52,464 bases of DNA from contig MGYU01000006.1 of the NCBI GenBank assembly GCA_001801885.1, positions 1 to 52,464 of the forward strand, written 5' to 3'. Below the pieces are notes generated by a model, which did no database searches, had not been told where the DNA came from, and worked only from the letters and a program-made list of their open reading frames with translations. The position numbers were made by a program, and so were the translations under genes. Positions 28,160 to 37,343 of this stretch are shown one piece after another. Source of the DNA: Gammaproteobacteria bacterium RIFCSPLOWO2_12_47_11 (GTDB taxonomy: Bacteria > Pseudomonadota > Gammaproteobacteria > Eutrophobiales > Eutrophobiaceae). Each line of letters opens with the position of its first letter. The stretch's first letter is position 1.

Positions 28160-30168
28160 ATGATATGAAAACGCAAAATCCCGGCAGTGTGTTACTGCCT
28201 GCTACTCCACCGTTTCTGAATGGATGCGCCCTCCTGATCTGGGGCTGGCAATGTGACTTTATACTCTATGCAATTGGTATGGCTGTGCTGCTCGAATCTG
28301 CGCGGTTTATCCATTGGCGCACTCCGATCACTGACAAGGAATTTAACCGTATATCCGATTTAAGCAGTGTCATATTTATGATTACTGTCGTTTATGTCTT
28401 TGCAACGCGCTCATATCACGGAATTTTTACGATACTTGCCCTGTTGCCCTTTCTTCTCTTTCTTTTGATACTGGCGCAAACCTGGAGCGTGCAGGGCAAT
28501 ATAAAACCCGGGGCTTTATTCATCAGTATGCGCAGACTCAACCCGGATGAACCCGGATTCAATAATCCGGGTATTGATCTGTCATTCCCTTATTTAATGG
28601 TCTGTATCATTTCAGCCAGTGCAGGAAAGCAGCAGGAAAATCTGTTTTTTATTTTCGTGATAATACTTGTCGCCTGGACACTCTGGGCATTGCGTCCACG
28701 ACATACCGGGAAATACCTTTGGCTGTCTCTTTTAATATTATCTGTTGCAATTTCTTACGCAGGCCAGTTGGGTTTATTCCGATTGCAGGAACTCACAGAA
28801 AATACCTTTTTGCAGTGGTTTGAACAATACATGTGGCGCAGCCGCGACCCGAGTCGCACTACAACGGCGATAGGTTCACTCGGTAAACTGAAACTATCGG
28901 ACCGGATCATGGTGCGGGTTGATACTCACGGGGAAAAATTAAGCAGCCCGTTATATCTGAGGGAAGCCAGTTACAATAATTATGGTTACGGAGTCTGGAC
29001 CAACTTCCAGCACACATTACGCCTGATAGACCCATTACCCAAGGGGCGGTATTGGATAATCAATGATCAGATTGCCGGCAATGACCGTATTTCCATCAGC
29101 TTCTATATGGATGATCAAAAAGCCATCATTCCGGTTCCGATGGGACTCAACAGTATCAGCAAGGTCAACGCTATAGAAATTGAACACAGTCCATATGGCG
29201 CATTATCGATGGAATTAAATCCGGGCTGGGTAAAATACGATGCAAAATTCAATCATGAACGTATCGATGATGCTCCACCCGGCAAGGAGGAACTGGAGAT
29301 ACCGCCCGTCTACCAGAAAGAACTGGCCGGACTGGCAGACCAATTGGGTCTGGAAAGGCAATCACCGGCACAAAAAGTCGACACCGTAAAAAAATTCTTT
29401 GCTGATAATTTTGTCTATTCGCTGACCCAGACTGAACGCTACCCCCGCGGCAAATACCTCAGCAAATTTATTTTTGAAACCCGGAAAGGCCATTGTGAAT
29501 ACTTTGCCACAGCAACTACGCTGTTGTTACGCGCCGCCCAAATTCCCACCCGTTATATTGTCGGTTATGCCATTGATGAATACAGCCCGCTGGAAGGTCA
29601 GTACATCGGCCGGGCACGGCATGTACATTCCTGGGTATTGGCTTATGTGGATAATCACTGGCAGATGATAGATACCACACCATCCGTATGGGCGCCGCTA
29701 GAGGCTATGGACCGATCCTTCATCGAACCCCTGGTTGATCTCTGGTCATGGATTTCCTATAAACTTTCAACCTGGGACGCAGATGATACTGATAGCAATA
29801 CCTCAGGTTTTTATTACTGGCTGCTGGTTCCGGTATTGCTTTATTACCTCTGGCGTATGTTCATCAAAGACCGGGTACAAAACATCAGGCGCCGGGCAAA
29901 AGATAAACAGATGGCTATTCTTCTCGCCGGAACCGATTCTGCATTCTTTCAACTACTCCCTGCACTGGAGGCGCGTTACGTCCCGCGTAAACCGGGAGAA
30001 ACACTCACCTCATGGCTCACGAAAATAGAAAAAAATATTCAAGGAACTGAATTACGGGAATTACTTGCCTTGCATTACCGTTACCGTTTTGATCCTTCCG
30101 GCCTGAGCAAGGATGAAAAACAAAGGCTGGAACACAAGGTGAAGGATCAACTGGCAACACTACACTAA
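28156..30168 (+). CDS. Transglutaminase-like membrane protein (TgpA-type)
   Basis: Multi-TM N-terminus; RKGHCEYFATATTLLLRAAQIPTRYIVGYA...HVHSWVLAYVDNHWQMIDTTPS catalytic Cys/His/Asp; ATGA overlap with DUF58. Confidence 0.93.
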   Translation: MNDMKTQNPGSVLLPATPPFLNGCALLIWGWQCDFILYAIGMAVLLESARFIHWRTPITDKEFNRISDLSSVIFMITVVYVFATRSYHGIFTILALLPFLLFLLILAQTWSVQGNIKPGALFISMRRLNPDEPGFNNPGIDLSFPYLMVCIISASAGKQQENLFFIFVIILVAWTLWALRPRHTGKYLWLSLLILSVAISYAGQLGLFRLQELTENTFLQWFEQYMWRSRDPSRTTTAIGSLGKLKLSDRIMVRVDTHGEKLSSPLYLREASYNNYGYGVWTNFQHTLRLIDPLPKGRYWIINDQIAGNDRISISFYMDDQKAIIPVPMGLNSISKVNAIEIEHSPYGALSMELNPGWVKYDAKFNHERIDDAPPGKEELEIPPVYQKELAGLADQLGLERQSPAQKVDTVKKFFADNFVYSLTQTERYPRGKYLSKFIFETRKGHCEYFATATTLLLRAAQIPTRYIVGYAIDEYSPLEGQYIGRARHVHSWVLAYVDNHWQMIDTTPSVWAPLEAMDRSFIEPLVDLWSWISYKLSTWDADDTDSNTSGFYYWLLVPVLLYYLWRMFIKDRVQNIRRRAKDKQMAILLAGTDSAFFQLLPALEARYVPRKPGETLTSWLTKIEKNIQGTELRELLALHYRYRFDPSGLSKDEKQRLEHKVKDQLATLH

Positions 30169-30170
30169 GA

Positions 30171-30283
30171 AAGCTCCTCCCCTTATGAGGGGGAGGACAC
30201 ATGTGGGGGTGGGAGCTTAAAAATAGTAACAAGGCTCCAGCAATTCATCCCCATCCTGGCCTTCCCCTTCAAGGGGGAAGGGA
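30171..30283. repeat. Composite two-hairpin dispersed repeat (BIME-like)
   Basis: AAGCTCCTCCCCTTATGAGGGGGAGGACACATGTGGGGGTGGGAGCTT (30171-30218) then CATCCCCATCCTGGCCTTCCCCTTCAAGGGGGAAGGG. Confidence 0.75.
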
Positions 30284-30457
30284 TAATATGTTTACACAGT
30301 CAAAGTAGACAAACCTGATATCTTGAATCTATACTCCCATCCGAACCTGCTATTGAAAAAAAGATCCTTTCCATAATGTCCACTTACAATCCCCATATAT
30401 CCTTATGGAGCATTCGGCTCCCTTTTACTTGTTAGACGCCCTCTCGCACAATTTACT

Positions 30458-30919
30458 ATGGGAATAGAAACCTGGGAATTAATAAGCTATGTAGTCACAG
30501 CTATCGGCTTACCTTTAGCTATCGCTGTTTTCATCTATGAACAGAGAAAAGGGAGAGATAATGACGAAGAGGAAGTCTATCAGCTGCTGTCGGACAACTA
30601 TCAGGATTTCCTGAAAGTTGCTCTCGATAACCCTGATCTCAGATTGTTTTCAGCCGAGGGGACACCAAAACTTACAGATGAGCAAAGGGAAAGGATGGCC
30701 ATCATTTTCAGTATGCTTATTTCCTTATTCGAACGCGCATACCTCCTGCTGTATGAGAAAACTATGTCACCCAAGCAGATGAGGCGATGGCTTTCGTGGG
30801 AGGATTATATGCGTGAGTGGTGTCAGCGGACAGATTTCAGGGCTTCTCTACCGAGACTACTTCGTGGCGAGGATCCTGAGTTTGTGAAATACATCCAGCA
30901 GATTGCTGTAGTTGAATGA
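30458..30919 (+). CDS. Hypothetical protein with N-terminal TM helix
   Basis: MGIETWELISYVVTAIGLPLAIAVFIYEQRKGR then helical cytosolic domain; conserved family not identified. Confidence 0.6.
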   Translation: MGIETWELISYVVTAIGLPLAIAVFIYEQRKGRDNDEEEVYQLLSDNYQDFLKVALDNPDLRLFSAEGTPKLTDEQRERMAIIFSMLISLFERAYLLLYEKTMSPKQMRRWLSWEDYMREWCQRTDFRASLPRLLRGEDPEFVKYIQQIAVVE

Positions 30920-30998
30920 AATAGCATACAATTAATCGTATAAGTCACGCCGCATGTACGGCTCGCAGTTGGACTCAGCGCAAAATATCACTGACAGA

Positions 30999-31622
30999 CT
31001 ACCAATACACCTCCAGTACCCCGTCCGTGGTCCTGGTCTCGTATTTTCGTAAAGGGCGGTCACCGTTTTTTATGCATTCACCGGTTGTAATATCGAATTT
31101 CCAATGATGTTTCGGGCAGGTGAGTATATGTTCGGTCAAGGCCAGGCCGGGAATATTGGTGACCTGGTGCGGGCAATGGCTGTCATAGACATTGACCAGA
31201 TCTTTTTTACGGTAAATAAAGAGTTCACGATCATCACATTTAACCCGTGTCGTTCCCTCGTTAATCTCGTCAAATGCCATGACCTGATGCCAGGTGGATT
31301 GTCCACCAAGCATTTCCGGCCTGAATTCGGGGATGTCCAGTTCAATAATGATATCAATGGCCCAGATAATCTTGCTCAACCCCAGAATTGGGAATGCGGC
31401 AAACAATGCATCAATAATTTCATCAGCTGCTACACCCGCCTGCAGGGCCCTTGAAAGATATTGTTTAAATCCTGTTTCAGTCTGGTTATCGACTTTGGTA
31501 ATGACCGAAATCAAGGCACGGGTTTTTTTATCAAGGTGCTTGCCGGATTTCTTGACAAAATCAAAATAGGATTGCATGGCCTCCGGCCGGACTTTCATCA
31601 GATAATTCAGGGCATCACTCAT
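30999..31622 (-). CDS. Fusion protein: AhpD/carboxymuconolactone decarboxylase-like N-terminus + Rieske [2Fe-2S] C-terminus
   Basis: KLDKKTRALISVITKVDNQTETGFKQYLSRALQAGVAADEIIDALFAAFPILG (CMD-like) and CPH…CPKHH (CxH/CxxH) Rieske ligands. Confidence 0.82.
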   Translation of the reverse strand: MSDALNYLMKVRPEAMQSYFDFVKKSGKHLDKKTRALISVITKVDNQTETGFKQYLSRALQAGVAADEIIDALFAAFPILGLSKIIWAIDIIIELDIPEFRPEMLGGQSTWHQVMAFDEINEGTTRVKCDDRELFIYRKKDLVNVYDSHCPHQVTNIPGLALTEHILTCPKHHWKFDITTGECIKNGDRPLRKYETRTTDGVLEVYW

Positions 31623-31625
31623 GTT

Positions 31626-32105
31626 TTACTCCCGACTTTCATCCGGTTCGGGACTGGCCAGCCCCATCCGTTTAGGCATTGTGATGGTGAGCTGTTTCCC
31701 TTCCAGTGACGGCAAGTCCTTCGTCATGATTGATTCCACCGGACTGGCATAATCGGAATGTATGAACATGATATGCAGCATGGGATCTTCTGTATCCACC
31801 AATTCTTCACCTTGTTTGAATATGTGGGAATGGGTGATTATTTTGTGAATGGGGATCTTGAGCGACAGCATGCCTGCTATGCCGTTGTTAACCTCGCTGC
31901 AGGCATTGCGATTTTCCTTCTGAAAACATCTGACGTGGGCATGCATTAAAGGGGCGCCCGTTTCTTCATCAACCATTTTGAAATTAACCTGAACATAGTC
32001 CAGCACTGTTATTTTGCTGGTCCCGAACCAGGCCAGATAATCGCCCAGCAGGAATAATAAAAAACCCAATGTGGTGACAATCAGAACAATATATGTATTT
32101 CTCAT
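31626..32105 (-). CDS. Membrane-anchored hypothetical protein
   Basis: MRNTYIVLIVTTLGFLLFLLGDYLAWFG TM segment; 159 aa ORF in tight operon with flanking minus-strand genes. Confidence 0.6.
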   Translation of the reverse strand: MRNTYIVLIVTTLGFLLFLLGDYLAWFGTSKITVLDYVQVNFKMVDEETGAPLMHAHVRCFQKENRNACSEVNNGIAGMLSLKIPIHKIITHSHIFKQGEELVDTEDPMLHIMFIHSDYASPVESIMTKDLPSLEGKQLTITMPKRMGLASPEPDESRE

Positions 32106-32110
32106 TGACT

Positions 32111-33301
32111 TCAGTCTCTCCTGAGGTTGTCAGCCACGGCAATGGGCGTTGGATAATTCAATACTATAATATAGGAAGAAATGATAAATGTGAGCAGCGT
32201 GGTGAGTTGTATAAGATTTGATGTCACCTCGCCTATAAATCCGGATTGCACTGCAAGCACTGTGATCAGTAATGAAAACTCACTCGCCTGCCCCAGCCTG
32301 TAACCGACTTCTCTTGATACATTTATCTTTTCACCCGCCATATTCAACAACCTGCTGAATATCACCGGTTTCAGCACAATGACCAACAGCGCCAGTACAA
32401 GCGCCGGAATAATAATACCTCCGATTGTAAATATATTGAAACTGGCACCGAGAGAAAAAAAGAAAATAATCAGAAAAAAATCGCGCAGTGGTTTAAGTCG
32501 CTCCGTTATAAACAGGGCAATCGGGCTGGAGGCCAGGGTTACACCGGCAATGAAGGCACCGATTTCATGTGATAAACCCATGATAGTGGCCAACTCTGCA
32601 ATACCCATGCACCAGGCAATGGCCAGCAGGAATATATATTCATGTATCTGATCAAATTTCTGTATCAGTTTGATCAAAATAAAACGCTCCAGCAACCAGG
32701 CTATCGCAATCAGTATTGGTAAGGAAACCAGTTGCAATAATATATCCAGCATCAGATTATTGCCCTTGCCATATCCCTGTAACAGTAACAGCACAACAAT
32801 AGCAATCAAATCCTGTATCAACAATACACTGATGATGATCTGGCCGGTATGTCGATGATGTAAAATCGTTGTCGGCAAGAGCTTGAGTCCAATGATAGTG
32901 CTGGAAAACATCAGCACTGTGCCGATTAATACTGAATCCAGTACGGGATACCCGAATAAATAACCTGTACCATAACCGATTATCCAGAAGGCCAGGGAAC
33001 TCAGCAGTGTGATCTTCAACGCTTCGCCCAGCATCTGCCATAATTGTTGCGGCAGAAGATCCAGACCCAGTAAATAAAGCAGAAAAATAATACCAATATT
33101 GGAAATGTCCTTGATAAGTTCAGGGTCATCAATCAGTGACAACCCCCACGGACCCAGCAAGATGCCCAGCAATATATATCCCACGATCATCGCCTGCCGG
33201 GCATACAAAGCCATTGTTGCCAGTATGGCCGCCCCGGTAAAAATCAGGAACATGGAATATTCTATTGATGCCTCTTCAATCATGGCTAGTCCAGATATCA
33301 A
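32111..33301 (-). CDS. Cation:proton antiporter, CPA2 (KefB-like) family membrane domain
   Basis: Multi-TM; VGYILLGILLGPWGLSLI; FMLSLGASF-like FFFSLGASFNIF; EIGAFIAGVTLASSP. Confidence 0.9.
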   Translation of the reverse strand: MISGLAMIEEASIEYSMFLIFTGAAILATMALYARQAMIVGYILLGILLGPWGLSLIDDPELIKDISNIGIIFLLYLLGLDLLPQQLWQMLGEALKITLLSSLAFWIIGYGTGYLFGYPVLDSVLIGTVLMFSSTIIGLKLLPTTILHHRHTGQIIISVLLIQDLIAIVVLLLLQGYGKGNNLMLDILLQLVSLPILIAIAWLLERFILIKLIQKFDQIHEYIFLLAIAWCMGIAELATIMGLSHEIGAFIAGVTLASSPIALFITERLKPLRDFFLIIFFFSLGASFNIFTIGGIIIPALVLALLVIVLKPVIFSRLLNMAGEKINVSREVGYRLGQASEFSLLITVLAVQSGFIGEVTSNLIQLTTLLTFIISSYIIVLNYPTPIAVADNLRRD

Positions 33302-36300
33302 GCATTTTTTCCAGCTTTCTTGATTAAGACACTGCCCGATATATTTCTTATCGAATCAAGCTGACGCTGCAACCGTTCCGGAGATATAGATATTGCCGTA
33401 CCCAGTTCCTGGGCAAATAGCGATACCCTGTATTCCTCAAGCATAAACCTGAATGCATCCAGACCCGGACAGATATTATCTGATGTCCTGTTTAATTCCT
33501 CGATCTGGATATATACCGCCCAGTAAGGTTTTAATTTATTTAATTGTATCTCATCTTTGTGTGATACATAGGCCAATTTTTCCAGGCGTTTTTTAACTGC
33601 ATCAAGATAACGCGGATAATGTTTCAATAATGTCAGCGGTACTTTTTGCAGAAACCCCGGGAAAACCAGGCTGGCCAGATGCTGTTTAATGTCATCAATC
33701 GAATTGGTCATCGCCGTGAGTGATTTGTCACTGATCCCGAGATTGATTTCATTATGGCTTTTCAAGATGTTGCTGACGAGGAGGCAAATATTGTTAGCCT
33801 CGGTTAACAACACTTTACTGCCCTGAACTTTGCGGTGATCAAATGACTGACGTGTTCTGATATCTTGTTCATCCGTAATGAACACCTCGGTTGCAACCAG
33901 ATTCAACAGGTCATTTTTCAAATCCTCAACCTGCCCCATCGCAGAGTAATACAGACACATCTCGCCGATACGGGGCAGGTTTTTCTTCATATAATTGAAG
34001 TCCCTGGCCAGTTCCAGCATGAACAGCCGTTTTAGTCCTGCCTGCATGTTCAACTGTGCTTTCTCTTTTGTATCAAAAGAACAAATAGTTACGGAATCCT
34101 GCCTGTCCACCAGGGCCGGATAGGCTGTTACCGGCATGTTATTGATTTTGATTTCTATCTCTGCGGGCAGATCATCGAAATCCCAGCGGGTTATCCCTTC
34201 GCGGTTCAATCCGGTTGATGAAATGACACTGAAGCGGCTCTGCAGTTGTTTGGAAAACCTGTTTTTGAGTTTGTCCAGATCACGGCCTTGTGCCAGCACA
34301 TGATTATCTCCATCCATAACCCGGATATTAAACCGCAGATGATCCGGGATGCTGGCAACCTGCCAGGCTTCGGCCGGAACCCGAATGCCGCGGCTGCGAA
34401 AAAGATACTCAGCAAGATTTACCGCAAGACCCTTGTCGCCTGTCTTTATGGTTGCGGCACATTCCCTGGCCGTCTCCGGGACAGGCACGAGATTACGCCG
34501 GATATTTTTGGGTAATGCCCGCAGCATGACTGTTATTTTTTCTTCGAGCATGCCGGGCACCAGTCCTTCCAGTTGATCATTACTGATCTGATTTAGCATC
34601 AATAACGGAATATCGATATTGACGCCATCGTCAATTTCACCCGGACTGAATTTGTAATTCAGCGGTAATGGATTCCGGTTGATCTCCAATGTGTCCGGAA
34701 ATCTCTCTGCAGTGACGCTTTCGGCCTCGTGGTAAATGATGTCCTGTTTATCAACGCACAACAGATTTTCATGCTCTTTTGAAGCGGTGGTATACCATTG
34801 TTCAAATGCCGGTCCATTGGAAATATTTTCCGGAATATTTTTATCATAAAAATCATAAAGCGCCTCTTCATTGTAGATATCAAGGCGACGTGACTTCTGT
34901 TCCAGCAGTTTAATTTCTTCGATAATCTTCTGGTTATGTTTGAGAAACACGGCCCTGGTGTGAAAATTATTTTCCACCAGTGCATGACGGATAAAAATGG
35001 CCCGGGCCTCACGGGGATTCACCTTGCCGTAATTTATTTTCTGACTGGCAATCAGTAATAATCCAAACAGTGTGACTCGTTCATAACCCATGACCTGTTG
35101 TATTTTGCTGTCCCAGTGTGGTTCAAAATATTCCCTTTGCAACAGGTGTGCGGCAGGTTTGATCAGCCATTGCGGATTGATGGCTGCTACTGTCCTGGCA
35201 TAAAGCCGCGATGTCTCTACAAGTTCTGCTGCCACTATCCATTTAGGTAATTTGGAAAACTGGCTAGAACCCGGGAAGATATGCAATTTGATACCGCGGG
35301 CGCCGGTATATTCCTTTTCGTCTGTTTTGACCGCGACATGACTCAGCAGGCCTGGTAATAATGCGCTATGTATCGCATCGTAATCTGCCGGTTGTGAGTT
35401 TGCGCGGATATCCAGTTCCGCCAGTAACACGATCAATTGTTTGTGCACTTCTTTCCATTCCCGGATACGGACATAGGAAAGAAAATTCTGCTGGCATAGT
35501 TTATGTAACTGGTTCCGGCTCAGCTGTTTTACATGCTCGTGATAAAACCGCCAGATGTTTAAAAACATTATGAAGTCAGAACGTTCATCCCTGAACTGTT
35601 CATGGGCCGCATCGGCCTTTTCCTGTGCATCCGGTGGACGTTCCCTCGGGTCCTGTGCACTCAAGGCACTGACAACGATCAATATTTCACTGACACAACC
35701 CAGTGCATTGGCAGCCAGTAACATGCAACCCAGCCTCGGGTCCAGTGGCAGACGCGCGAGTTGTTTGCCGGTCCGGGCCAGAAGGCCGTCCGCATTAATC
35801 GCCTTGAGTTCGATTAATAACCTTAACCCATCATTGATGAAACGTGGATCAGGTTGATTGATAAACGGGAAATCCCGGATATCCGGAAGATTGAGGGCCT
35901 TCATCTGCAAGATTACTGATGCCAGGTTGGTGCGTAATATTTCCGGATCGGTAAATTCAGGACGTGTTGCGTAATCTTCTTCGGAATAAAGCCGTATGCA
36001 GATCCCGTCGGCGACGCGTCCGCAACGTCCCTTGCGTTGCTCTGCGGAGGCCCGTGATATTTTTTCCACCGGTAATTGCTGTACCTTGCTGCGCCGGCTG
36101 TAACGGCTGATCCGTGCATACCCGCGATCGATCACATAGCGTATTCCCGGTATGGTGAGTGAAGTCTCGGCAACGTTGGTAGCGAGAATAATGCGGTGGC
36201 GTTTGTGTGGTGCAAATATCTTTGCCTGTCTGGCACTGCTCAGACGTGAATACAGCGGCAGGATATCGGTATTTCCGGGTTTCTGCTTTTCCAGAAACCG

Positions 36301-37113
36301 GGCCGTCTCATGAATCTCTCTCTCGCCTTCCAGAAAGATCAACATATCGCCATGGCCGTCCTGTGAAAGTTCGCAAACGGCTGCAAGCAAGGCAGATAAT
36401 TCCGCATCATCATCACGTTCATCATCTACCGCTTGTTCAACCGTCCGGTAACGGACTTCAACCGGATAAGTGCGCCCGGAAACTTCAATCACGGGGGCCT
36501 GATCAAAATATTCAGAAAACCGTTCCACATCGATTGTCGCAGAGGTAACGATCAATTTCAGATCCGGCCGCATGGGCAGGAGTTGTTTCAGATAACCCAG
36601 GATAAAATCAATATTCAGACTGCGTTCGTGGGCTTCATCAATGATCAACGTGTCATATTTTCGTAAATGCCGGTCACGTTGCAGTTCAGCCAGTAAAATG
36701 CCATCCGTCATCAGTTTGATGCGGGTATTATCAGACGTCGTATCGGTATGCCGGATCTTGAAGCCAACCACATCACCCAGCGGCACTTTTAATTCCTCGG
36801 CTATCCTGTTGGCTACTGCCCTTGCTGCAATACGCCGGGGCTGGGTATGGCCGATCTGGCCATCTTTTCCCCTGCCCATGGCCAGACATAATTTGGGTAT
36901 TTGTGTGGTTTTTCCTGATCCGGTTTCACCGGAGACTACCAACACCTGATGCTGGATGAGGGCCGCCCGGATGTCATCCAGTTTTGCATGAATCGGCAGA
37001 TCCATGGCGAAAGTCACCGCAGGTGTTCCTGTGGTCTGCTCTGATTTGGCTTTTTCCGATCTATCAATTTTACCGGGCCGTCGCCGCAGTCGTTTCAAAT
37101 CGCTTGGCATCAC
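33298..37113 (-). CDS. hrpA: ATP-dependent RNA helicase HrpA (DEAH)
   Basis: GETGSGKTTQIPKLCLAMGRG, IIDEAHERSLNIDFILGYL, RKGRCGRVADGICIRLYSE; 1271 aa. Confidence 0.95.
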   Translation of the reverse strand: MMPSDLKRLRRRPGKIDRSEKAKSEQTTGTPAVTFAMDLPIHAKLDDIRAALIQHQVLVVSGETGSGKTTQIPKLCLAMGRGKDGQIGHTQPRRIAARAVANRIAEELKVPLGDVVGFKIRHTDTTSDNTRIKLMTDGILLAELQRDRHLRKYDTLIIDEAHERSLNIDFILGYLKQLLPMRPDLKLIVTSATIDVERFSEYFDQAPVIEVSGRTYPVEVRYRTVEQAVDDERDDDAELSALLAAVCELSQDGHGDMLIFLEGEREIHETARFLEKQKPGNTDILPLYSRLSSARQAKIFAPHKRHRIILATNVAETSLTIPGIRYVIDRGYARISRYSRRSKVQQLPVEKISRASAEQRKGRCGRVADGICIRLYSEEDYATRPEFTDPEILRTNLASVILQMKALNLPDIRDFPFINQPDPRFINDGLRLLIELKAINADGLLARTGKQLARLPLDPRLGCMLLAANALGCVSEILIVVSALSAQDPRERPPDAQEKADAAHEQFRDERSDFIMFLNIWRFYHEHVKQLSRNQLHKLCQQNFLSYVRIREWKEVHKQLIVLLAELDIRANSQPADYDAIHSALLPGLLSHVAVKTDEKEYTGARGIKLHIFPGSSQFSKLPKWIVAAELVETSRLYARTVAAINPQWLIKPAAHLLQREYFEPHWDSKIQQVMGYERVTLFGLLLIASQKINYGKVNPREARAIFIRHALVENNFHTRAVFLKHNQKIIEEIKLLEQKSRRLDIYNEEALYDFYDKNIPENISNGPAFEQWYTTASKEHENLLCVDKQDIIYHEAESVTAERFPDTLEINRNPLPLNYKFSPGEIDDGVNIDIPLLMLNQISNDQLEGLVPGMLEEKITVMLRALPKNIRRNLVPVPETARECAATIKTGDKGLAVNLAEYLFRSRGIRVPAEAWQVASIPDHLRFNIRVMDGDNHVLAQGRDLDKLKNRFSKQLQSRFSVISSTGLNREGITRWDFDDLPAEIEIKINNMPVTAYPALVDRQDSVTICSFDTKEKAQLNMQAGLKRLFMLELARDFNYMKKNLPRIGEMCLYYSAMGQVEDLKNDLLNLVATEVFITDEQDIRTRQSFDHRKVQGSKVLLTEANNICLLVSNILKSHNEINLGISDKSLTAMTNSIDDIKQHLASLVFPGFLQKVPLTLLKHYPRYLDAVKKRLEKLAYVSHKDEIQLNKLKPYWAVYIQIEELNRTSDNICPGLDAFRFMLEEYRVSLFAQELGTAISISPERLQRQLDSIRNISGSVLIKKAGKNA

Positions 37114-37343
37114 CCGGTAATTTCCTGTTTGGATTTATCTGTCACCATCATTAACCCGCTTCCAAAATTTGATTTTCATCCCATAATCAACAATTTACTT
37201 TGTAAAATATACGGAGACTGGTAGGATAAGTTTATTATTGTAATGAGGATTTAATGTCCTTCTCATAAGTTCGAGGATAAGATACTTTTAATCGTTGCAA
37301 TAGGCCATTCTACTCAAATAACCCTGTGAAATAATTAGAATTA

